DNA of 64,000 nt from Adiantum capillus-veneris. Taxonomy: Eukaryota > Streptophyta > Polypodiopsida > Polypodiales > Pteridaceae. The translations under genes were made by a program, and so were the position numbers. This document shows, piece by piece, positions 21,383 to 33,290 of the stretch. Position 1 is the first letter of the stretch; each line of letters starts with the position of its first letter. Location of the stretch: NCBI GenBank assembly GCA_014529385.2, contig CM043950.1:150910945-150974944 (forward strand). Reading direction: 5' to 3'. Below the pieces are notes generated by a model. That model was not told the origin of the DNA and made no database searches. It saw only the letters and a list, made by a program, of their open reading frames with translations.

Positions 21383-23180
21383 TCCTGGTGATTTTTTCAG
21401 TGCTGGTGTTCCTAGTGCTTGCCCTTTGCCCCCCTAAGTCCCTTTTGAGCCTAATTTTAACAAAAAAGTCAAATGGATAGAGTATAACTCCCTTTGTGGA
21501 CTTCAGAGCCTCCAAGCCGTTTTCTGACTTTTGGAGTGCTTTTTGGCGATGAAATTTCTTAATGTTGGTCTCCATAGCTTCCCGATCCCTTGGGGATCCT
21601 TGCCGTATAGTTTTTGTCGACTTTGGCTTCACCGGAACTCCATTTGGAAATTTGTCGCTCTAGAAGCACCCGTGGTTGCGTTTACATACCTTTGATGATT
21701 TGTGGTGGTCTACCACATAGGACTTGGTTGTTGATGGTCTAGGAAAGCTGCTCGTGAAGTTTCGTGGTAAACGGACTTGCGGTTTGGCCGCAAGTGCAAT
21801 TTGACGCTTTGTGTGTCTGATGCCGTTTCTGAAGTTTAGTGCCGCTTCGGGTCACTTTTTGGTCATGCAGGTCATATAGACTTGCGAGCATGTCGAGATG
21901 CTCCTACCCATGAATTTTGGTAGCCTTTGGTCGTCGTTTCGCCGATTTCCCATTTGGTGGCCTCTTGCGGGTTTCTGGGAATTAGGGTTTTTCCCGATGG
22001 TTTCCTACTACCTTTGGACATCCAGGACTGGTCTCCTAGACTAGGGTAAGCTGTCGATGAATTCTTGTTGCTTTCGGGTTAGCCGTTAGACCGCCGTCTC
22101 TACTTGTAGGTCTCTACCGTCCGCTTTGTGTGTGACCCCTACGCTAGTTTTCGCGACATAATGACAAACATGCGCGAAAAGCTCAAGGTGGTGAGCCTAC
22201 CTCTCATGTCTGGAGCTCGTAGGGTAGTCGTGCGCGTCGTACAAGCTGCTGGAAGGTCGATCCGCTCTAGGTGGCAGAAGCTCTCTCCACAAAGTCCATA
22301 GTGACAATGAGCCAAAAATGGGTGAAAATTTCTTATAATGGAGGTCCCCGAACCACTTTTCATGAAATTTGACATGTGCTCCTATCTTCTTGCGAGATGC
22401 GTTTTAGGCTCAAAAATTTCTTGATTTGGACTCCATTTGCTCTGTTTATTAGAAATTTGGCATTTCGGTCAAAACCTGGCCAAAACACGCTTTCCGCTCC
22501 AGTCTCATAATTGCACCCCCACTGTACCATAGGTTTTCCTATAGTCACTGATCATCACCATATTTTTTGTTTTTCATTACGACTGTTTTTCACCTTCTTT
22601 TTGTATTTTTGAAGTTTTTTTGCCGAAAATTAGCAAAATTAAAAGGAAAATAGCAAATCAAACCCGAAAAATCCCCAAAAATCATAATAAATCACAAACA
22701 TCACCGCAACACATTATATACACTCATATGCAATTTTTATGGCCGGATTTCTCCGTTTTACCAATATTTTGCCTGAAAAATGGCTATTTCTACTTATATA
22801 CACACACTTAGAGGTTTGATTTGGCGTTTGGCCCCATATACCTGTAGCTTATGTTGTATAAGGGCATATGTACATGGGTTACTCCAGAAAATTTTGCAAT
22901 CAAACAACAACCCTTAAAATAGTCGAAAATCATGCCCTTTTTTGCTGTTTCTGTCATTGGTTTCGCATTTGAGAGTGCCTCTAGAATGCCTCCCTCTCTC
23001 CTAGCCGGAGTCCTCCTGGACGACAAGGTATCGCCTCGGAGTATGTGCCGTGCATAGGTTGAAACAGTTGTGCTAATGCCTAGCCGATTAATAAGGCCCT
23101 ACTTTATGCATACTCGGTCAATGCATGGAAAAATTTATGTTGTGCAAGAGAAGGGAATAAGCAAGTTGCTTATTGGCATT
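21383..23180. other. Unassigned stretch upstream of the palindrome array
   Basis: The minus-strand open frames (21306-21632, 22139-22375, 22360-22548) show no known motif. The block at 21600-22300 is markedly richer in G/C than the neighbours. It may be leader or lost coding sequence of TE3, but neither a PBS nor an LTR could be confirmed. Confidence 0.4.
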
Positions 23181-23182
23181 CG

Positions 23183-26100
23183 TTGTTGAGGTTTCTTGCT
23201 TTCTTTGCAAGCAACAGCTGTAACTCTACTGCTCTCTGTTTAATTGTCTTTTTTGCAAAAGGCAATTGCTTTGCCGCCACTGTTGATGGAGTCGTAGCTG
23301 TTTCTAAGGATAGAATTGGCTGGGCCTTAATGGCAATGGGTCATATTGCCTTTGCTTGCCATTGGTATTTTGTTGGTGCCTGTTTTTTTAGTTTGTTTGG
23401 CACTTTCTTATTTGCCACAGGTTTGTTTTTTGTTGGCATCCACATATGTCGGTTTTCCTTTTTGAAATGCAGCTGTCTGCTTTCTGTTGTTGCTTGTACT
23501 GAAGGGAGTTCTTTTTTATTTTGCTTTGGTATCCAAATGTTAGTGACATTTGGGTTATGGCTAAGCATTTTCTTTGGGATCCATATCTGTTTTATGCCCT
23601 TGGTTTGTGGTTGAACCATCTGCTTTGTTGGAATTTTGTTGTTGCATTGTTCTTTGTCTGCCATGGCATTTCTATCCTTACGCATCCATACTTGTTTACC
23701 TTGTTTTGGTAGCCTAGATCTTTGCATTGCGGCCGGTGACTTCATATGTCTGTAAGTAGCACGGTTGGCTTTTACCTAATTATTGGTCTCGGGTATCATG
23801 TTGTTCTTGAATGGCATTTGTGCTTTTGGCTTTGTTTCCAGTGATTGCATGGCTTGCAGTTGATCATGCTTGTATTGCTGAGCAAAAGCTATCACCTGTT
23901 GTTCATGTTCATGTTGAATTTTGACCGCCTTTTCTTTCCAATCTATTAACTTGTGACTGTCACCACCTCTCATGGCGCTCCCCCGCATTTGGATTTCTCC
24001 AAGCCATTTGTTTCTTTTCTTTGCGGATGTGTTGTAAAGACCCTGTAATTTTTGAACTCTTAAGAAGCTCCTTCTGCCTTGGTCTATGAATAAGTCATCT
24101 ATAAGTCCATTGGTGTAACTCTAATAGGCTATTGGCCTTATCCTTTGCTCCCCCATGTCTAGTGTGCTTAAATGAACTTGTTCTTGCCATGTAGTGGGTT
24201 TTTTCCATGCCTTGTGTGGACCATATTGATAGTGAGCGGTATGTCTTGGAAAAATATGGACCATGGTTGAACAGTATGTGTTGCATTGAAATAAAACAAA
24301 ATGGTGAGTAGAGTGTAATTTTAAATTTTGTTTGTATAGGTAGCATGCTAAACCACCATGTAATATGTGATATGCTTCCCACCCCACCTTGTAAGGTAAG
24401 CCTTCTTCCAATCCAACAAGGCTGCTTACAATGATGTGAGCTGAATGCTCAATGTAGTGGAAAATTTTATCTAGTGATTTGCACACGTTCGCCTTATGAT
24501 TTTAAATTGCCCCACCACCAGCATTGTCTTTAACCACTTTGTGTAACTGTTTCCATTTGGTTGAATAGGTTTCTCCTCTCCTCTTTATTTGAATCTTTGA
24601 GGCTAAACCCAAGAAACTTTCTGGCCTTCATGCCGCCTATCGATGCTTTCCTAAGTACCTTGTAATGACTTTGATACATCTTAGGGTCCTCTTCAATTTT
24701 GACATTGCCTCCATGCAAACCAATGTTTGAGAGCATTCCCTCTAATGCTTTGATCACTCTTTTCAGCTCACTCTCTGGCTTTAATGTCCATGCAAAACAT
24801 ATGTACAAATGACCCACCTTTTCAATTATTTGACAGAGTGCATGAAGTTTACAGACGTGAACTCTACTCAAAGGAATATCAAGCATTGGCCTAAAAGTTT
24901 TATCTTGAAGATGTCTGTTGGGAGCTCTATTCCATTGCACACTCTCAAGAGATTGTGCATCAGCCATGCATTATAAGCATGGATTTGCCACAGCTACACC
25001 GTGTGTTATGTTGTACATACACTTAGGAGTCTTTAAATCACTTGCCATGTGCTATTCCACTGTATAGTCACCAAATCCTTCCACTGAAAGTGTGACTCAG
25101 TTTCTTTGTTCATCACTGATGATAGAAGGAATTTGGGTTTGACTAAAAACCCAATCAAGGATTTCAAAATCTTCCTTATCAACCTGCAATGAAAAAAGAA
25201 AACAAAACACCAACAAGAAAATAATCAATATTTTTGTTATTATAGAGTGAACTAAGTATACCTTTGAATGATCCTAGAGTTAGAATGTTGTTTTCGGATT
25301 GGACACTGAAGTATCGTGGATCCCCTTTCATTATTGATGGATCCAGAGCTCTGTTCACGAGGGTAATGGTAACTCTCTTCAGCTTCTTGTTCTTCAGGAC
25401 CTTGCACTCGTCAAGCTTCAAAACAAACTTGAGAACCCCACCACACTCCTCTCGACCGATTTCAAAGAAGTGAACTGCATACCTTTGCAATGCTTCAAGA
25501 TCAATGAAGAGGGTTTTTGTGCTCATTAAACTATACCTCTTTGCCGCCCTTGCCTAAGAACGTTACTTCAATATGGAATGGTGACCCAAGTTTCTCAAAC
25601 ATCTCATCGTATATATGCCGACGAGCAACCTTTACATGTGATGGCTTTGGCAACAATGATCCTCTCTGTGTTTATTTTGAGACTTTTTGCCAATGCTTTA
25701 AAGAGTGCCTTGTATCCCTTCTGCGAGATGCCACTCTCATCAAGTATTGCTTGCACTTCCATTGGTTCCAGCTGATTCTCGTTCATGAAGGAGGTAAGGA
25801 CCCTCCCTTTCAACTTATAATTTTTTTTTTGAGTTATCATCTCTTCAACTACTTCTTTTGGAACTAGATGGCTGTAATGCACTCCGGCATTGAAGCCTAC
25901 ACCGTTTGAGTTTGGATGCAGCAAAGACCTGCAAAAAAAGCACCATGCGTTTGATCATGTATAGGAAAGTGTATCTATTTCTTAGTGAAGCACATTGAAG
26001 ATACAAAAGCAGAAACAAACTTCGAGTTACCTTAAAGCTCGTATTCATTTTTTCAGGCCACCACTACCAATCTTCATGCTCTCTATTTTGCACAGATCTC

Positions 26101-26596
26101 GTTTTCTTTTCCGACTACCAAGCACAGTGACTTTCTCTCGCAAACTTGTGATCTTCTTCTCAAGGCTTTGGATTGTCTCTTTGTTTGATGAAATCTTTTG
26201 AGAGCATGCTTCATTAAGTTTCTTCAGCTACATGTTCTCCATTGCCAGGAGGTTTCTTTGCTTTTCCGCATTCAATCCTCCCATTTCCAAATGTTTGGTG
26301 TATCTCAATAGCCCATCCTTGACATTGCCTGTGAAATGTAAGAGGTTAGTGATATTAGCAAAGGGAGGTGGCGCATTTGTCGTAGGATCCTTTGGATAAA
26401 TAGACCCATCGGTCCACAAATCCAAATGATGTTCCTTTTTTGTCCTTCTAAGTTCTTTCTCCAGTTGAGATAAGAAACACTCCCTCCTACGTTTTTGCAA
26501 TGGTGCGTACTCTTGCAATACATCAACATGAAGATGATGCGTGTTCTTTATTTGGGTAAGTGTTGAAGATGAAGGGGTTGAGGATTGCAAGTTCAA
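23183..26596 (-). pseudogene. Decayed multi-exon gene, product not recognised
   Basis: A minus-strand gene starting at ATG 26596 (MNLQSSTPSSSTLTQIK). Exon 1 (26596-26031) is joined to exon 2 (25928-25262) across an intron with GT at 26030 and TTTTTTTGCAG at 25929; the reading frame carries over. A 78-nt intron (25261-25184, GTATAC...TTCATTGCAG) leads to exon 3. Motifs include AILDESGISQKGYKALFKAL, FSVQSENNILTLGSF, CKLHALCQIIEKVGHLYICF and GLHGGNVKI. From 24527 to 23341 another same-frame stretch ends in a repeated tryptophan motif. Stops (for example TAG in exon 1, TAA near 24500, TAG 24121 and 23776) and frameshifts near 25605 and 24545 disable it. It could be a host gene or a domesticated/unknown transposon gene. 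Confidence 0.55.
23341..23745 (-). pseudogene. Lys/Asn-rich segment with repeated W-x-P-K motif
   Basis: This is part of the decayed gene above and in the same frame as the exon piece at 24486-24121. Four related motifs occur: KQVWMRK, KQIWIPKK, TNIWIPKQ and RHMWMPTK, spaced about 17-50 residues apart in a strongly basic, Gln/Asn-rich background. The composition suggests a disordered, nucleic-acid-binding tail. It ends in TGA at 23341, after which the frame stays readable to about 23180. Confidence 0.5.
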
Positions 26597-27623
26597 ATTG
26601 GTGTTTTCATTAAAAAAAAGAAGCTTTTTCTATTGCTAGAGTTGATAGAGAAATAGACACACACTCGAAACTCATGAAATATCTCAAGTTTTGGGAGGGA
26701 AGGCCATATTCTCATGCCATAGAGTTGACAGAGTTCCTATGGCTTATGTTTCTAGAGGGAACGCTTGTAATTTGGCATTTAATAATTAGTCATACGGAGT
26801 CGTGCTGTGACATGTACATAGTGGGAACACATGCTACAAGAGTTATCCTGTAACTTTTTAGATACATAATTATATTTCCTATAATGTACATATGCATATG
26901 TAAGTATAAAAATAAGCTTTCTATCTCATCTTATTATTTATCTCAAGGGTAATGTATTCTTACTTTACCATCAAAAAAATACTATGGGAAAAGTGTCAAT
27001 AGCTCCGCCTCTTTAACTTGGGGCAAAAAGCATTGATTCTTTATTTCTACTATTTCATTATCATCTCACACCCTAGCTAGATCCTATATCTAGGGCAAAC
27101 TCCAATATATATATATTCTATGTATTTTTTATACTTTTCTTATATTTCTTTTTAAATAGCTACTAGGAGAGAATCAAATCCTAGTGGGACACTAGGTGGC
27201 ATGATTTCAAAGATACACTTATTTTAATGCATTATTGCAAGCATGGTTACAAAACTTTGTCAAGGAGAAATGTCATGCTTTCATATGGCATGAGGTGTCC
27301 TTGGGAATTAAATGAAAGTCAAGGCTAAGGAGACCACATGAAGACTTTTGCTGCCATAAATGGACCATATTTTGATGAATTTTTTACACAAGGTTCCAAT
27401 CCGAATTGGAGAATGATTTTAAAATAAAAATCGTAGCTAATGAGCTGAAGTTTCTGCCCATATTTTTAGTTTTTTATTTGGAGCTACGGTTGAGGAGATA
27501 TGATCAAAATACTGGACCCCAGTCTGCCCACATCATGCAGGGATAGCTCATTTCCAACTTTTCCAATTCCTGTTCACACTGGCTCCTCTCTTCTTGTGTA
27601 AACCCTTGTGGGTTCCCTTCACC

Positions 27624-27630
27624 TATAAAA
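27624..27630 (+). promoter_or_regulatory. TATA box of the TE4 5' LTR
   Basis: CACCTATAAAAGGGGACC is a near-consensus plant TATA box. The 3' LTR copy is at about 35695-35701 and is identical. Confidence 0.75.
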
Positions 27631-28166
27631 GGGGACCTCTTCTTCCTTGGAAGGAACTCAAGCATTCAAGCCATTGATGAGAGGAATTCTTGAGGGAGTG
27701 AGTAGTAATGCCTAATTGTACTTAGCCCCATTAACATAAGCCCAAGCCTACACTTTCTCCTAGAGGAAAACTAGCCATTCTTGTACGCCATCCTTGGAGG
27801 ATCAACTCTAATCAAAGAAGGTGTTGTACTTGGCATATCAATCAAAGTGGAATTATCCACTCTTCTTCTCTCTCCATCAATAATGGTGCCGAAGGGTTTC
27901 AAGTAAGATGTGTTCTACATTGATGTTTTCTTGATTTCTTGTTGTTTTCATTTTCATCTCTAATCCAACATATATATATGTATCTAATCTCATCTCCTTA
28001 ACCAAACCTATCTCTCTCATTCATTCATCCTCTCTAGGTTCTCTTTGCTATAGGTACATCTCTCCCCGCAGTATCCTTATTGCTTACGGGCAAGAATAGG
28101 GCTTGGGAGGGAAACTTCTCATCTCTTCACTTCTCTCATATCTACATTTCTCACATACTATCCTAA

Positions 28167-28385
28167 ATGAATAACCCACATGATGATCATTTCTATCGCT
28201 TTCACTCTGTACGATCTATTAGAATTAACGTATGGATTAGCCGTAAAATACACTTTCAACAACGTATAGTGTTTCTCTTCGGCCCTGAAAGGCTCAATGA
28301 AATACTTCTATCACCGGATCCCATCATACTACCTCTCATAGACTATAATTTTTCTTTTGATGTAAGCGTAGTTATCTTGCTATGA
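28167..28385 (+). CDS. Small ORF A (72 codons) in the TE4 5' LTR
   Basis: An intact frame from ATG 28167 to TGA 28385. It is not a known family. The core is ISRKIHFQQRIVFLFG, followed by ERLNEILLSP, IILPLIDY and SFDVSVVILL. It has the same length as A' of TE1 with 41/72 identical residues. The stop overlaps the start of ORF B (ATGA), a layout that permits termination-reinitiation. The copy in the 3' LTR differs at two residues (Asp to Asn, Asn to Lys). It is downstream of the TATA box and upstream of the PBS, so genomic RNA would carry it near its 5' end. Function unknown. Confidence 0.72.
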   Translation: MNNPHDDHFYRFHSVRSIRINVWISRKIHFQQRIVFLFGPERLNEILLSPDPIILPLIDYNFSFDVSVVILL

Positions 28386-28594
28386 ACCAAGAGGATTTGT
28401 ACACACAATTAATCCCAATCACTAGACAAAATATATATATTATGGTAAGCACAAAACTACAATTCCAAAGAACAATTCGTAGCCTATTTGGTCAGCCAAG
28501 ATTGAATGCCATTAACTCATCCATTAACCCTTTCATATTACCCATGATACGATATGACCATAGCCTTGATGTTTTCATCTTTGTGTTATTTTGA
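28382..28594 (+). CDS. Small ORF B (70 codons) in the TE4 5' LTR
   Basis: An intact frame whose ATG overlaps the TGA of ORF A. Motifs are VSTKLQFQRTIRSLFG, INSSINPFILPMIRYD and SLDVFIFVLF. It shares 46/70 residues with B' of TE1 and is recognisably related to A in the K-x-x-FQ, LFG..RLN, P.ILP.I.Y and S.DV positions. Two tandem paralogues suggest a two-subunit or two-domain product. No zinc site, signal peptide or obvious catalytic residue is seen. Confidence 0.72.
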   Translation: MNQEDLYTQLIPITRQNIYIMVSTKLQFQRTIRSLFGQPRLNAINSSINPFILPMIRYDHSLDVFIFVLF

Positions 28595-28800
28595 CATTTT
28601 CTTTTGTGTTCTTTCTTTGTGCGTGTGAGTGCAAGAGAGAATGGGTGGGATTCTTTGATTGTGCTTCTTTCCAAACCCTAGTCTTCATGGCATCTATGGT
28701 TTAACTCCTTCATATAGTTTTTGTTGAGTTCTCTCACAAACTCTCACAGCCATAAGCTCGGTGCTTTCCTGGCAAGACCGCAAATTGCTCGACATATTTT

Positions 28801-28817
28801 TGGTGAACCCGACGTGA
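28801..28817 (+). other. TE4 primer-binding site
   Basis: TGGTGAACCCGACGTGA lies 6 nt after the LTR end and begins with the TGG that pairs with tRNA CCA. The tRNA is not identified. Confidence 0.7.
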
Positions 28818-28847
28818 ATCTGCTAGGGTGAGAGTTTGTGGGTAACC

Positions 28848-30716
28848 ATGGGTGATCATGTTGAGCAACAGGGTATGCATTTTGACCCAGCAACAATGCA
28901 AATGTTTCAAGCATTTGCAATGTTCATGCAACAACAACATGCTACTGAAAGAAGGGAGATTTCAACAACGAAGGCCATACAAGCGGTCGTCAACAGAATG
29001 GATCAGTTCAATGGCAAAGATGTAACCAAGTACTTACGCGAGTATGTGAAGGAGATGGAGCTGCATCGCGTGTCAGAAGGTGAGATGATTCAAAGCTTTG
29101 AGCTAGTTGTTGCTCCAGAAATTAGGGAGCATGTTAGGGCAATTAAAGATGGGCATGGGAGAAATTGGGAAGAACTCAAAGTAGCTTTAAAGGAGGAATA
29201 TTTCATGGAGGACTCTGAGAGAGTGACCAAAAGGACATTCTTAGAATGGGTAGTCAAGCCAAAGCAAGGACTATCAATAACAGAGCTACTTAGGGAATTT
29301 GAGCGGCGCTATGCACAACTCACTAGGACAGAAAGGGCCACACTAGATGCAGAGAAGACAGATCTTTTCTTACAAGCTACAGGTAAAGAGTTTCAAGAAA
29401 ATTTGGAGCTTCTTCTTGAAGATAAAGATGCTGAGCAAGGACTAAAGACCGACTGGAATGAGGTTGAAGGTGCTGTCTCACTGCTTGCCAAACGACAAAG
29501 AAGAAGGGACAAGATGGTAGTAAACACTACAAGTCCTTCCACCTCAACTTCTGACAAAATGGTAAAGCCTACTTTTATCGCTCCTAAGTTTGATGAGTCC
29601 ATGCTAGATGAGCTTGTGAAGGGAATGCGTGACTTGAAGGTGAAGTTTGCAAAGCTTGAAGAAAAAGGCCAACCATCAGGGCCACTTCCTAGGCAAAGAC
29701 AACAGCCCAAAGAAGGGTTTGTTAATAGATGTATTTAGTGTGATAGTACAAACCATGTAAGAAGGGATTGTGATGATTTTAGTGATGCTTTGTCAAAAGA
29801 TGTTGTCTTTTTTAAGGATGGTAAAATCCACTTAAGAGAGACAGGTCTACCCTTGAGAACTAACTTTGGGAAGGGGGGAATGCAAACCTTAGTTGAAGAT
29901 ATGGCAACCAAGCATGCCACCTCTTCAGTTGAGGCAGCTACTTATGGAGTAAAAATTGAACATTTTTGTGATGAAGAAGTGAGTGACCATCATGGTCAAA
30001 TTTGGCCAAATGTCATGCAATTAGCTAAAAATGGAAAGCTTACAAAAGAGATTTTACATGAAGCAGGTGATTGCATACGTCTAGAAACAGGATGGAATGA
30101 TTCAGTGGACTCATTGTCAGTGCATGCCTACATTACAAAATGCCAACAAAATGAGGCAATTGTAGAAGAGAAGCGCAGACGTGAGAATGCTGATGAAGGA
30201 CCATCAAAAAGAGCTTCTAGAAGTGGGGGAAGAAGCGACTCAATGCCTTCTCAAACACCCTCAACACATGGAGCATCTCCACCTGAAGTACTCATGGAGG
30301 AGTCTACAACAGGAAAGAAGAAAGAGCCAACGAAAGTTAAGACAAAAGGCCCAACTTATAAACTACAATCTGATATTGAGGTTGCTACATATTTAAAAAA
30401 AGTCTTGGAGGAAAGGATCTTGAATAGCAAGATTGAGTTTACTCTGGGAGAAGTTCTTGGCATTGCAAAGCGTGAATTCCATGAGGAGATCATTGACATC
30501 ATCAAGAGGAAGAGGCAAACCCTTGCTGAAGTTTCTCGTCCACAGGTTGAAGAGGAAACCTCAAAGACACAAGGGATGCAACTGCAAAATAAGGAGAATG
30601 ATGGAGCTGTGGTAGGATGCTACCAATCTAGTGGGAGAGTGAAGCAAGTGTATTTCTCAAATGATGATGAAGAAGTTGAAGATATTCCTAGGAGTTACTA
30701 TTCACGAAGTCATTAG
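28848..30716 (+). pseudogene. TE4 gag with a zinc knuckle, interrupted by stops
   Basis: It starts at ATG 28848 in the context ACCATGGGT. Gag shows the helical capsid pattern (NRMDQFNGKDVTKYLREYVK, ELLREFERRYAQLT). The knuckle reads C-I-stop-C-D-S-T-N-H-V-R-R-D-C, a CCHC whose third position is TAG at 29736-29738, probably from TGG. The same frame continues through a charged region (SKRASRSGGRSDSMPSQTP, Lys/Glu-rich) to a TAG at 30714. A Gag ending at 29738 would lack its RNA-binding knuckle. No frameshift is seen in 1.9 kb. Confidence 0.8.
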
Positions 30717-31223
30717 GCAAGGGCTACTACAGAAACTTTGGTCAAGGTAGGTGATCTTGAAGAGCCATTTGTTGCCTTGATTGACCATGGTTCAGAAATA
30801 AACATAATGTCAAAGAGTCTCTACAACAAGTGCAAATGGCCGATGGACACAGATCATGGCTGGATGGTAAAAGTGGCAAACAATTCATCCGGTGAATTGT
30901 ATGCAGCATGTCCAGGTGTGAAGGTAACAATAGGTGATGTAAAGATTGACCAAAACTTCTTTGTACAGGATATATCTTCATATCATCTCATCCTTGGACA
31001 ACCCTACATTGTGGGAGTTCGAATGGAAACAAAGGTAATGGACGATGGTTCAGCATATGCTAGGATACGTAGCAAAGATGGTAAACGTGTTGTCCAATTT
31101 CTCACAGTTTGTGTAAACCATGAAAGAAATCGTGACAACCTCAGAGAACATCCTCTACCAAAGGTGAGCAAAGAGTTTCATGATCATAGAGAAATGATGG
31201 GTTTTGGCCAAGTACCATTGTAA
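30717..31223 (+). pseudogene. TE4 aspartic protease
   Basis: The frame is shared with gag. The active-site loop is ALIDHGSEINIMS, with DHG in place of DTG/DSG. Next come DTDHGWMVKVANNSSGEL, the IGDVKIDQNFFVQ segment, and the C-terminal SYHLILGQPYI. The region then continues into METKVMDDGSAYARIRSKDG. From memory this layout is closer to Ty3-type proteases described in basidiomycetes than to those of common plant Ty3 elements. His after the catalytic Asp may be an inactivating change or a lineage trait. Confidence 0.72.
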
Positions 31224-31300
31224 AGCGGGATTGCAGTGGTACAGAAAGAAAAAGGGTCTCGCCTGATCCAAAAATAGGTGAAGCATTTTCAACGAGCTCC

Positions 31301-33290
31301 TTGGTAACAAAGAATGGATCAGTATGTTTTACAAAACTTGAAGATTTGAAGAGATGTGAGAAGAAATATGTGCATAATGTACAAATAGGCATGAAAAAGA
31401 GTGGGTTGCTAGAGCCTACTGAAAATGTTTTGGGTTTGTGTGAACAAGTTTCTTTTGTAGATACTATGGGTGAGCTTGATGCTATAATGAGGTCTAGTTT
31501 GCATCTTGAAAATGAAGTTGTGGAAGTTTGCTCTATGGAAATGTATCAAGTAATAGAAGCCTTTAAAGAAAGCCAAACAGTAGGCCCAGAAGTCCATGTT
31601 GAAACTAAATACAAGAGTGTATCAAAGAAGGTGAAACCAGTAGCTTCACCCTTACCACCCAACAACAGGGAAAAGATTGAACAGGCTTCTTTACAACCAA
31701 GTTTGCCGAATCCTAAAAAGATCGGGCATACCTTCACAAAGGAGTCTTTTCAAGAGTTGCAGATTGGTTGCGAGGAGTTTCTAACACAGGAGGAGACAAA
31801 GTGCTTCAAAGAAATGCTTTCAAAGCATGGTAAGGCTTTTGCATTTGAGCCACATGAGATAGGATGTGTTGATCCTTATATTGTAGCTCCTATGGTAATT
31901 TTCACAATACCTCATGTGCCTTGGAATCTGCGGCCTATTCCGGTTCCAAAGGCTCATTTGCCAAAGTTAGTAGAGCTACTGAATGAGAAAATCAAAATGG
32001 GAATCTTGGAGCCTTCTTGTGCTCCATACTCAAACAGGTGGTTCACAGTTCCAAAGAAGAATGGTTCTCTACGCTTCATCCAAGATATGCAACCAGTGAA
32101 CAAGGTGACAATTAGAAATGTAGGAACAGGTCCAATTGTGGATGAATTTGCAGAGGCGTTTGCAGGGAGGGCAATCTACTCAATGGGGGATCTCTACCCA
32201 GGGTATGATCAATTTCAGCTTGCAATCGAAAGCAGAGACTTGACAACCATGAGGACACCTTTGGGTTTGGTAAGGATGTGTACCTTGCCACAGGGAGCAA
32301 CCAACTCGGTTGCACATATGATGGATGGGATGAATAAGGTCTTACGTGACTTTATTCCTCAAATCACAATGCCTTTCATTGATGATTTTCCTATCAAAGG
32401 ATGTGAAGAAAGTGACAAAGATGAAGCTTTGGATCTCAAGGGATGTCGCAGGTTTGTGGTAAATCACATAAATGATTGTGATAAAATTTTGTCTAGGTTG
32501 GAAGAAGTGAATCTTACATTGTCAGGGAAAAATTCTATGTTTGGTGTCAATGAAGTGCTCATTGTGGGGCACATGTGCGGGCCATATGGTAGGAAGCCTT
32601 GTCCATCAAAGGTAGATGCCATCCAAAGAATGAAAGAAACATGCACTAGCATCACTGAGGTTAGAAGGTTTCTGGGAGCATGTGTCTTCTATGTTATTTG
32701 GATTCCACATTATGCACATGTAGCTGATCCTCTTTAGCAGCTGCTTAGAAAGAATCAAAAGTTTAAATGGACAGAAGCACATGTAAAATCCATGAAAAAG
32801 CTAAAGGAGTTACTCCAGTCAGCAACGACTTTGAGAAAGGTAGACTATGAGTGTCAAAGGCCAGTGATTGTGACAATAGATACCAGTCCTACAGGGATTG
32901 GATGGGAAATAGGGCAAGATGACAAAGAAGGACACAGGTATGTGGTAAGATTTGGAGCAAAGGTACTAAGTGCTCGCCAAAGAAACTATCCACAGATAAA
33001 GAGAGAGTTATGGGGTATGGTTACAGCCTTGAAAAGTGGAAAAGAGTACCTAATTGGTGCATGTGTGGTTGTAGAAACAGATTGTCTACCACTTCTTGGG
33101 ATGATTACAAGCTGCTCAACACCAGACATTGCTATGTTGCGGTGGATTGCCTACATTAAGTCCTTCAATCCCGAGTTTAAGCACATTGCAGGTAAAGACA
33201 ATACAGTGGCAGATATGCTATCAAGGGCAAGGTATGAAGATGAGTCACAAATGATTGATGAGGGAGATGATGTAGGCACAAAATTCTATT
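31301..33290 (+). pseudogene. TE4 reverse transcriptase and RNase H
   Basis: RT motifs are APYSNRWFTVPKKNGSLRFI, YSMGDLYPGYDQFQLAIES, MRTPLGLVRMCTLPQGATNS and the catalytic MPFIDDFPIKG. After the thumb (EVRRFLGACVFYVIWIP) a TAG at 32735 interrupts the frame. RNase H follows: VTIDTSPTGIGWEIGQDD, YPQIKRELWGMV, VVETDCLPLLGMI and AGKDNTVADMLSRA, keeping acidic residues in place. The MRTPLGL...TLPQG..NS block is unusual for plants and, in my recollection, typical of basidiomycete Ty3-like elements. Confidence 0.88.

Larger units (their letters stand above)
26798..28794 (+). repeat. TE4 5' LTR (1,997 bp)
   Basis: It starts AGTCGTGCTGTGACATG (the 3' copy has the canonical TG) and ends CTCGACA. A TATA box lies at 27624-27630 in ACCTATAAAAGGGG. 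The small ORFs A and B lie about 540 nt downstream of it, so they would be in the transcript leader. Short (TA) runs occur near 27106 and 27970. Confidence 0.92.

Noticed and set aside
22494-22560. Possible PBS (TGGTACAGTGGGGGTG on the minus strand near 22515-22530) for the missing 5' end of TE3
   Set aside because: No LTR-like sequence matching 15963-16897 lies next to it, so the resemblance is probably chance.
27900-28055. Possible leader intron in the TE4 LTR (CAA|GTAAGATG to CTATAG|GTAC)
   Set aside because: Splice-like strings exist in both LTRs, but the acceptor context is weak and nothing else supports splicing.
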